Shown here: one piece after another, positions 48,962-53,298 of the stretch
Layout of the letters: each line of letters starts with the position of its first letter
Position numbering within the stretch: the first letter of the stretch is position 1
NCBI GenBank assembly: GCA_036824045.1
Contig: DAITAZ010000026.1
Location: forward strand, 1 to 53,298
DNA from: DAITAZ01 sp036824045
Lineage (GTDB): Bacteria > Pseudomonadota > Gammaproteobacteria > Burkholderiales > Rhodocyclaceae
Length of the DNA stretch: 53,298 bases
Reading direction: 5' to 3'
Translations under genes and position numbers: made by a program
The notes under the pieces: model-generated
Seen by the model: the letters and a program-made list of their open reading frames with translations, nothing else
What the model was told of the DNA's origin: nothing
The model's database searches: none

Positions 48962-49552
48962 TCAGGTTGAGGACTGATCCTCGCCGATCACCAGGCGGGT
49001 GTCCGACAGGTAGGCGTGGGGGGGCACCGGGAGGTTGTCCGGCGCCGGCTTGTTCTTGAATACCCGCCCCGCCAGATCGAAGGTGGAACCGTGGCAGGGG
49101 CAGAGAAATCCGCCGGGCCAGTCTGCGTCCATGCCGCCTTGGGCGCCGGGCAGGAATTTCTCGCTGGGGGAGCAGCCCAGGTGAGTGCAGATCCCGACCA
49201 CCACCAGCATTTCCGGCCGGCGGGAGCGCAGGCTATTGGCGGCGTACTCGGGCTGCATGGGCCGTTGGGAGTCCGGATCGGCCAGGAAGGGCTCTGCCTG
49301 CCGCAGGGAGGCCAGCATCTCGGGTGTGCGATGCAGGATCCACACGGGCTTGCCGCGCCACTCCACGGTCATCATCTGCCCCGGGGCGAGCTTGGAGATG
49401 TCCACTTCCACGGGGGCGCCGGCGGATTTTGCCCGCTCGGACGGGGTGAGGCTGGCAAGAAAGGGGACGGCGGTGGCGACTGCTCCAGCGGCACACGCGG
49501 CGCCGGTGGCCAGCAGCAACTGGCGGCGGGAGTCTTCCAGAGTGTGATCCAT
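48962..49552 (-). CDS. Rieske iron-sulfur protein (PetA-like) without cytochrome b/c1 partners
   Basis: A 196-residue membrane-anchored [2Fe-2S] protein. Tat-type N-terminal anchor SRRQLLLATGAACAAG; cluster ligands in CTHLGCSP and CPCHGSTFD; TVEWRGKPVWILHRTPEML is typical of the bc1 Rieske subunit. Normally petA is followed by petB and petC; here the next gene is a persulfide dioxygenase and no cytochrome b or c1 gene is in the window. It may be an alternative Rieske subunit used under sulfide conditions. A sigma-54-like promoter and a 15-bp inverted repeat lie upstream. Confidence 0.85.
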   Translation of the reverse strand: MDHTLEDSRRQLLLATGAACAAGAVATAVPFLASLTPSERAKSAGAPVEVDISKLAPGQMMTVEWRGKPVWILHRTPEMLASLRQAEPFLADPDSQRPMQPEYAANSLRSRRPEMLVVVGICTHLGCSPSEKFLPGAQGGMDADWPGGFLCPCHGSTFDLAGRVFKNKPAPDNLPVPPHAYLSDTRLVIGEDQSST

Positions 49553-49591
49553 ATGTTTAAGCGTCTCGGGCTGTTGGGCGAAGCGCCGGAG

Positions 49592-49640
49592 CGAGTTGCC
49601 GCCGACTGAGGTGAGCGTCCTGGGGGTCGGCGGCAACTCG
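49592..49640. repeat. 15-bp perfect inverted repeat upstream of the Rieske gene
   Basis: CGAGTTGCCGCCGAC (49592-49606) is fully complementary to 49626-49640 across a 19-base spacer. It is placed between the sigma-54-like element and the Rieske ATG, so it would be in the transcript leader. It could be a leader hairpin or a binding site for the divergent activator; there is no T-run. Confidence 0.6.
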
Positions 49641-49669
49641 TCCGTTCAAGGGAGCGCAACCTTGCTTAC

Positions 49670-49684
49670 TCAAGAGCCATGCCA
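49670..49684 (-). promoter_or_regulatory. Sigma-54-like promoter for the Rieske-dioxygenase operon
   Basis: Read on the minus strand, TGGCATGGCTCTTGA resembles TGGCACGRNNNTTGC. It differs at -12 (A for C) and by one T for C. The same TGGCAYGRCTCTTGA appears at 53245-53259. The adjacent activator carries a GAFTGA loop, which supports sigma-54 use, but the non-canonical -12 base lowers certainty. Confidence 0.4.
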
Positions 49685-49829
49685 GTCCCGGGCGTTGCGC
49701 ATAATGGTCTGAATTGGCAAAGAAATTCCCCCCTCGCCGGTGTCGGTGCCGTCGGCCTTCGTGACGAATCTGGCACGATCGGCTGTCATGGGTGACAATC
49801 CGGGCATTGATTTTTCCCTAAGGGCTGCC

Positions 49830-51200
49830 ATGCGCAGTGTTTCCGAACTGGCGTCGTTTCTGGACGATCTGCCCGAGCCGCGGATCGTCATGGATGCGGA
49901 CTACCGCATCGTTGCTGCCAACAAGGCCTACGCTGCGGAATTCGGCGACGGGCAGCCGGTGGTGGGTCGGCACTGTTACGAGGTTTCGCACCATTTCTCC
50001 GTGCCCTGCGATCAGGCGGGGGAGTCCTGCCCGCTGAAGCTCAGTCTCGAGGCCGGCGAACCGTGCCGGGTCCTGCATCTGCACTACACCCCGCAAGGGG
50101 AAGAGCATGTGGATGTGGAAACGACCCCCATCCGCGACGTGACCGGCAAGCTGGCCTACTTCGTCGAGACCATGCGGGTGGTGCGCCACGCCAGCAGCCG
50201 CCCCGCCGCGCAAGGGCTGGTGGGGCGGGCTCCGGCCTTCCAGCGCATGCTGCAGCAGGTGCTGCGGGTGGCGCCGGCGGAAGCCAGTGTGCTGCTCCTG
50301 GGGGAGACCGGCACTGGCAAGGAACTGGTGGCGCGCATGGTGCACGAAGCCAGCCCCCGGGCGGAGGGGCCCTTTGTGGCGGTGGATTGCTCAGGGCTCA
50401 CCGAGAGCCTGTTCGAGAGCGAATTGTTTGGCTATGAAAAAGGGGCGTTCACCGGCGCCAACCACCGCAAGATTGGTCTGGTGGAGTCCGCCAGTGGCGG
50501 CACCCTGTTTCTGGACGAGATCGGCGAATTGCCGCTGTCCCTGCAGGTGAAGCTGCTCCGCCTGCTGGAGACCGGCACCTATCGCCGGGTGGGGAGCGTC
50601 GAATACCAGCGGGCGGACTTCCGCGTGGTGTCGGCCACCCATCGGGATTTGACCGCCATGGTGCAGGCGGGCGATTTCCGCCGCGATCTCTATTACCGGC
50701 TCAACACCTTCCCCATCCGCACGCCTTCGCTTGCCCAGCGCCGGGAGGACATTCCCCTGCTGGCAGAATCCCTGCTGGAGCGGGTCGCCACCCGGCGCAA
50801 GCTCCGCTTCGCCCCGGCGGCGCTCAGTGCGCTTGCCGCGCGGGACTTCGAAGGCAATATCCGGGAACTGCGCAATCTGGTGGAGCGGGCCAGCCTGCTG
50901 GCGGATGGGCCCGAAATCCAGCCCGAACACCTGCTGGACGACGCCGCGCTGCTCAATGGCGGCACCCCTGCTCCGGTGGCCTCGGGCGAGGCGTTCTGCG
51001 TGGCCCGCCCGCTGCCCCTGGCCGAAGTGGAATCCGCCTACCTTGCCTGGGTGCTGGCTCACCACGGCGGTGGCAGCCGGGAAGAGCTGGCCCAGCGTCT
51101 GGGCGTGAGCCTGCGTACCCTGTACCGGCTGATCCAGCGGCAAGGGCTGCCCGAGGGCAGCGCGCTGCCCCCGGACGACAGGCCCCCTCAGACGGACTGA
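49830..51200 (+). CDS. fisR: FisR-like sigma-54-dependent activator (sulfane-sulfur sensor)
   Basis: A 456-residue activator. The N-terminal PAS-like sensor (~1-125) carries C49, C60 and C67 (RHCYEVSHH, VPCDQAGESCPL). Their spacing of 11 and 7 equals that recalled for Cys53/64/71 of FisR from Cupriavidus pinatubonensis, which senses sulfane sulfur and switches on pdo and sqr. The AAA+ domain has Walker A GETGTGKE, the sigma-54 contact loop GYEKGAFTGAN, Walker B GGTLFLDEIGELP and the R-finger region. The C-terminal Fis-type helix-turn-helix is EELAQRLGVSLRTLYRLIQRQ. The ATG at 49830 follows TAAGGG; upstream GTG/ATG starts are less likely. A persulfide dioxygenase and an SQR gene flank it. Confidence 0.85.
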   Translation: MRSVSELASFLDDLPEPRIVMDADYRIVAANKAYAAEFGDGQPVVGRHCYEVSHHFSVPCDQAGESCPLKLSLEAGEPCRVLHLHYTPQGEEHVDVETTPIRDVTGKLAYFVETMRVVRHASSRPAAQGLVGRAPAFQRMLQQVLRVAPAEASVLLLGETGTGKELVARMVHEASPRAEGPFVAVDCSGLTESLFESELFGYEKGAFTGANHRKIGLVESASGGTLFLDEIGELPLSLQVKLLRLLETGTYRRVGSVEYQRADFRVVSATHRDLTAMVQAGDFRRDLYYRLNTFPIRTPSLAQRREDIPLLAESLLERVATRRKLRFAPAALSALAARDFEGNIRELRNLVERASLLADGPEIQPEHLLDDAALLNGGTPAPVASGEAFCVARPLPLAEVESAYLAWVLAHHGGGSREELAQRLGVSLRTLYRLIQRQGLPEGSALPPDDRPPQTD

Positions 51201-51547
51201 GCCCGATCGCGGCCGGCCAGCCAGCCGAGCAGGGCGTAGGCCAGGATGGTGGTGCCTGCCAGACCGATGCCGAAGACCAGCGCGATGAGGAACCAGTCCG
51301 CCGGGCCACCCGCATCGGTGAAGCCCGACGACGAAACCTTGGCCATCAGCACCAGCGACAAGGCGCCGCCCACCAGCCCCACCAGTTCCGCGCGTACCAG
51401 CCGTCCGCTCACGATCCGCCGCTCCCGCAGCAGAACCAGCACGAATGCCGCGATGCCGCCTACCGCCAGCAATAGCAGGATCCAGAGCAAGGGGCCGAGC
51501 ATTTCCTGAAACACCGCCAGAAAGATGGCCGGGTCGAGTTCTTTCAT
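51188..51547 (-). CDS. Small three-helix membrane protein (DUF5368-like) paired with SQR
   Basis: A 119-residue inner-membrane protein. Hydrophobic helices at about 18-40 (LLWILLLLAVGGIAAFVLVLL), 50-70 (AELVGLVGGALSLVLMA) and 82-108 (ADWFLIALVFGIGLAGTTILAYALLGWLAG). It resembles proteins labelled DUF5368, from memory and not certain. It lies 12 bases after the SQR gene, with GGAGAG before its ATG, so it is likely co-expressed and might anchor or assist the exported SQR. It overlaps the end of the convergent fisR by 13 bases. Confidence 0.6.
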   Translation of the reverse strand: MKELDPAIFLAVFQEMLGPLLWILLLLAVGGIAAFVLVLLRERRIVSGRLVRAELVGLVGGALSLVLMAKVSSSGFTDAGGPADWFLIALVFGIGLAGTTILAYALLGWLAGRDRAQSV

Positions 51548-51559
51548 GTTGCTCTCCTT

Positions 51560-52909
51560 TCAGGCGCGACCGCGCAGCATGGCCAGATAGGTCGGTTTCA
51601 GCGCCATGGTTTTCATCACCCAGCTCACCCACAGTTCCTCCAGTGGCGCCACCACGCCGGGGAAGGAGGGCGTCAGGTTGTCCTGGTAGTCGAACTCCAC
51701 CAGCATGGCTCGGCCCAGCCGGGTGATCAGCGGGCAGGAGGTGTAGCCGTTGTAGCTGGCGCTGGAGGTCTTGCCGGCGAGGCTGGCCACCAGATGGTCC
51801 ACCGCCACCGGCACCTGCCATTTGACGCTGGCGGCGGTCTTGCCCTTGGGGACGCCCGCTACGTCTCCCACCGCGAACACGTTGGCAAAGCGTTTGTGGC
51901 GCAGATTGTGCCGGTCCACCTCAATCCAGCCGTCGGCCGCCCACGGGCCTTCCTTCCAGGGCAGCGGGCTGTTGCGCACCGCGTCCGGCGCCCGCATGGG
52001 CGGGATCACATTGATGAAATCGTAGGGTTGTTCGACGCTGCCGTCGGGGGTCTTGAACGTGGCGATGCGCCGGCCTGGATCGACGGCCTGGAGCACCCGC
52101 TCCATCTGCGTCTTCACGCCCCTGTCCTGAAACAGCATCCGCACCTTTTCGGAGACGATGGGCACGCTGAAAAAGGCCTTGTTGTGGGCGTTGTAGATGA
52201 TCTCCGCTTTGCCCCGGTTGCCGCGGCGGCGCAGGTGGTCATCCACGATGAAGGTGTATTTGAGCGGCGCCCCGGCGCACTTCATTTCGGTGGACGGCCG
52301 GCAGAACACGCCTACGCCCCCTTTGTCGGCGTAATCCGAAAGCGCTCTCCAGGTGGCTTCGGCTGCTGCCGGGCTGTGGTACACGCTGCCCAGTCCGTTC
52401 GTGCCGATGAGGGATTCGTCCATCCCGGCGATGGCGGCGTAATCGAGCTTGAGGCCCGTTGCCACGATCAGGAAATCGTACGGCACGGATTTGCCCTGGT
52501 CGGTGACTACCCGGTTGCCCTCCGGGTCGAACTCCGCTACCCGCTCTTCCAGCCACTCCACACCGGCGGGCAGGTACTCCGAGGTGGTGGAGAGCACGTA
52601 GCCGGCAGGCTTGATGCCCGCTGCCACCAGGGTGAAGCCCGGCTGATACAGGTGCTCGCGGCGGGCATCGACCAGGGTGATCTTGGCGCCGTCCAGCTTG
52701 GCCGCGAGCCGTGACGCGGCCGCCAGACCGGCTGCCCCGGCCCCCGCGATCACGATCCGGGCCTTGGTGGCAATCCGGCTGCTTTCCGCCGCCATCAGTC
52801 CGGGGCTGAGCACCAAAGCGGCCGCCCCCGCCAAGCCTTGGGCCAGAAACTGCCGCCGATCCTGGGGGGATGGGGTGCCGACCGGGGTCGGCGAGTCGTT
52901 ACGATCCAT
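51560..52909 (-). CDS. sqr: Sulfide:quinone oxidoreductase with Tat signal
   Basis: A 449-residue FAD enzyme that oxidises sulfide to sulfane sulfur and reduces quinone. Tat signal QDRRQFLAQGLAGAAAL (16-32), so it is probably on the periplasmic face. FAD fold RIVIAGAGAAGLAAASRLA. Catalytic cysteines are C211 in MKCAGAPLKY and C392 in TSCPLITRLG, the conserved SQR pair, with an additional C203. FANVFAVGDVAGVPKGKTAASVKWQ is the second FAD/NAD-type motif. GGAGGAAGG precedes the ATG. With the persulfide dioxygenase it would take sulfide to sulfite. The SQR subtype is not determined. Confidence 0.86.
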   Translation of the reverse strand: MDRNDSPTPVGTPSPQDRRQFLAQGLAGAAALVLSPGLMAAESSRIATKARIVIAGAGAAGLAAASRLAAKLDGAKITLVDARREHLYQPGFTLVAAGIKPAGYVLSTTSEYLPAGVEWLEERVAEFDPEGNRVVTDQGKSVPYDFLIVATGLKLDYAAIAGMDESLIGTNGLGSVYHSPAAAEATWRALSDYADKGGVGVFCRPSTEMKCAGAPLKYTFIVDDHLRRRGNRGKAEIIYNAHNKAFFSVPIVSEKVRMLFQDRGVKTQMERVLQAVDPGRRIATFKTPDGSVEQPYDFINVIPPMRAPDAVRNSPLPWKEGPWAADGWIEVDRHNLRHKRFANVFAVGDVAGVPKGKTAASVKWQVPVAVDHLVASLAGKTSSASYNGYTSCPLITRLGRAMLVEFDYQDNLTPSFPGVVAPLEELWVSWVMKTMALKPTYLAMLRGRA

Positions 52910-52931
52910 GCTTCCTTCCTCCGTTCTCTAG

Positions 52932-52958
52932 CCCGCTCCGCGGTGGAGCGGGTTTTTT
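52932..52958 (+). terminator. Hairpin with T-run in the sqr leader
   Basis: CCCGCTCC (52932-52939) pairs with GGAGCGGG (52945-52952), followed by six T on the plus strand. It is oriented to stop plus-strand (antisense) transcription arriving from the sqr gene, and forms a leader hairpin just ahead of the sqr ribosome-binding site on the minus strand. Confidence 0.6.
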
Positions 52959-53122
52959 GAAGCGAGAGCCACCCCGGTCGGCCGGGGTGTCGTGGGATCG
53001 TACGGCCGGTTGCGTGGAACAGACTGTCAACCCCTTTTGTTCAAAATATATCAGTATTTCCTAATATTTTCATTCTCCTTGCAGTGTGTTGGTGTCCCCC
53101 TTTTGGGGGGCTGTCACGGTTG

Positions 53123-53156
53123 GCGCCATTTCTGGCGTTACTGCCAGAAATGGCGC
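53123..53156. repeat. 14-bp perfect inverted repeat
   Basis: GCGCCATTTCTGGC (53123-53136) pairs perfectly with 53143-53156 over a 6-base loop GTTACT. No T-run. About 210 bases upstream of sqr, it is at the typical distance of a sigma-54 enhancer site, so it is a candidate for FisR-like binding; an unrelated hairpin is equally possible. Confidence 0.5.
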
Positions 53157-53244
53157 GCCACCCGGTTCCGCAACGCTCGTCCAGATTGCTCGCCATTGCA
53201 GTAAGGCAATGATTCAAAAGCGCATCTATTCGGGTGGTCGGTCT

Positions 53245-53259
53245 TGGCACGACTCTTGA
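53245..53259 (+). promoter_or_regulatory. Sigma-54-like promoter reading out of the window
   Basis: TGGCACGACTCTTGA matches TGGCACGRNNNTTGC except for A in place of the -12 C. It is nearly identical to the element at 49670-49684 on the other strand. It would drive a plus-strand gene just beyond the right edge. Confidence 0.4.
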
Positions 53260-53298
53260 TCGTGTTTCTACGACATCTGCCGCGGGCGTTTCCCGGGG

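Larger units (their letters stand above)
52910..53298. other. Regulatory region upstream of sqr, to window edge
   Basis: 389 bases without a convincing gene. Contents: the hairpin at 52932-52958; a weak sigma-54-like GG-N10-GC element on the minus strand (52975 to 52962), with GGCTCT in common with the better candidates; an AT-rich block with AAAATAT (53043-53049) and ATATTTT (53064-53070); TTGACA on the minus strand (about 53030-53025); a 14-bp inverted repeat at 53123-53156; and a sigma-54-like element at 53245. A 69-codon minus-strand frame (53041-53250) crosses these elements and looks spurious. Confidence 0.5.

Noticed and set aside
53041..53250. 69-codon minus-strand frame
   Set aside because: It spans a 14-bp inverted repeat and AT-rich control sequence, has no good ribosome-binding site and no recognisable product.
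1..53298. CRISPR arrays, tRNA/rRNA genes, insertion sequences, prophage
   Set aside because: No regularly spaced repeats, no tRNA-like cloverleaf or rRNA sequence recognised, and no transposase, integrase or phage protein among the readable frames.

Overview
The window is high-GC chromosomal DNA, most likely from a betaproteobacterium of the Rhodocyclales/Nitrosomonadales type. This rests on gene content: a Porin_4-type porin, a DUF2242 lipoprotein, a complete soxCDYZAXB set, a FisR-like regulator and FadE/FadL beta-oxidation genes. The genus is not determined. No rRNA, tRNA, CRISPR array, transposase or phage gene was seen. The assembly contains one 100-N gap, which is almost certainly false.

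Region 1 (1-9.0 kb): a serralysin-type metalloprotease with calcium-binding RTX repeats, cut by the left edge; a lipocalin-like secreted protein; a RubisCO-like protein fused to a C-terminal cupin; an Atm1-type ABC exporter; an alanine-rich repeat lipoprotein; a small unknown protein; and an OmpA-family glycine-zipper lipoprotein.

Region 2 (9.1-14 kb): a molybdate uptake operon modE-modA-modD-modB-modC on the minus strand, divergent from a two-domain molbindin gene, with two TTTGTATACAAA-like operator candidates between them.

Region 3 (14-23.2 kb): a porin gene split by the false gap, a 1742-residue hybrid histidine kinase with CBS and seven PAS units, and two glycosyltransferase-like genes.

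Region 4 (23.3-35.2 kb): a fatty-acid beta-oxidation cluster. A PsrA-like TetR regulator with a perfect PsrA-type operator precedes fadE, a small membrane protein, a thiolase, fadJ, a thioesterase and fadL. A DUF2242 lipoprotein, a PaaG-like crotonase, a GFA-fold protein and dinB follow.

Region 5 (35.2-53.3 kb): a sulfur-oxidation island. It opens with two tandem sibling small-RNA candidates carrying anti-Shine-Dalgarno CUCCUCC motifs. Then come two cytochromes c, flavocytochrome c genes fccBA, an ArsR-type regulator and soxCDYZAXB, followed by a SoxH-like metallo-beta-lactamase and a SoxW-like thioredoxin. The right part holds a YeeE/YedE sulfur transporter, an ETHE1-like persulfide dioxygenase, a lone Rieske protein, a FisR-like sigma-54 activator with a conserved cysteine triad, a small membrane protein and a Tat-exported sulfide:quinone oxidoreductase.

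Together the right half would oxidise thiosulfate, sulfide and sulfane sulfur and pass electrons to c-type cytochromes and quinone. The mod operon would supply molybdenum for SoxC. The fad cluster is a separate carbon-feeding module. All functions are inferred from sequence motifs and gene order read by eye; no database search was run.
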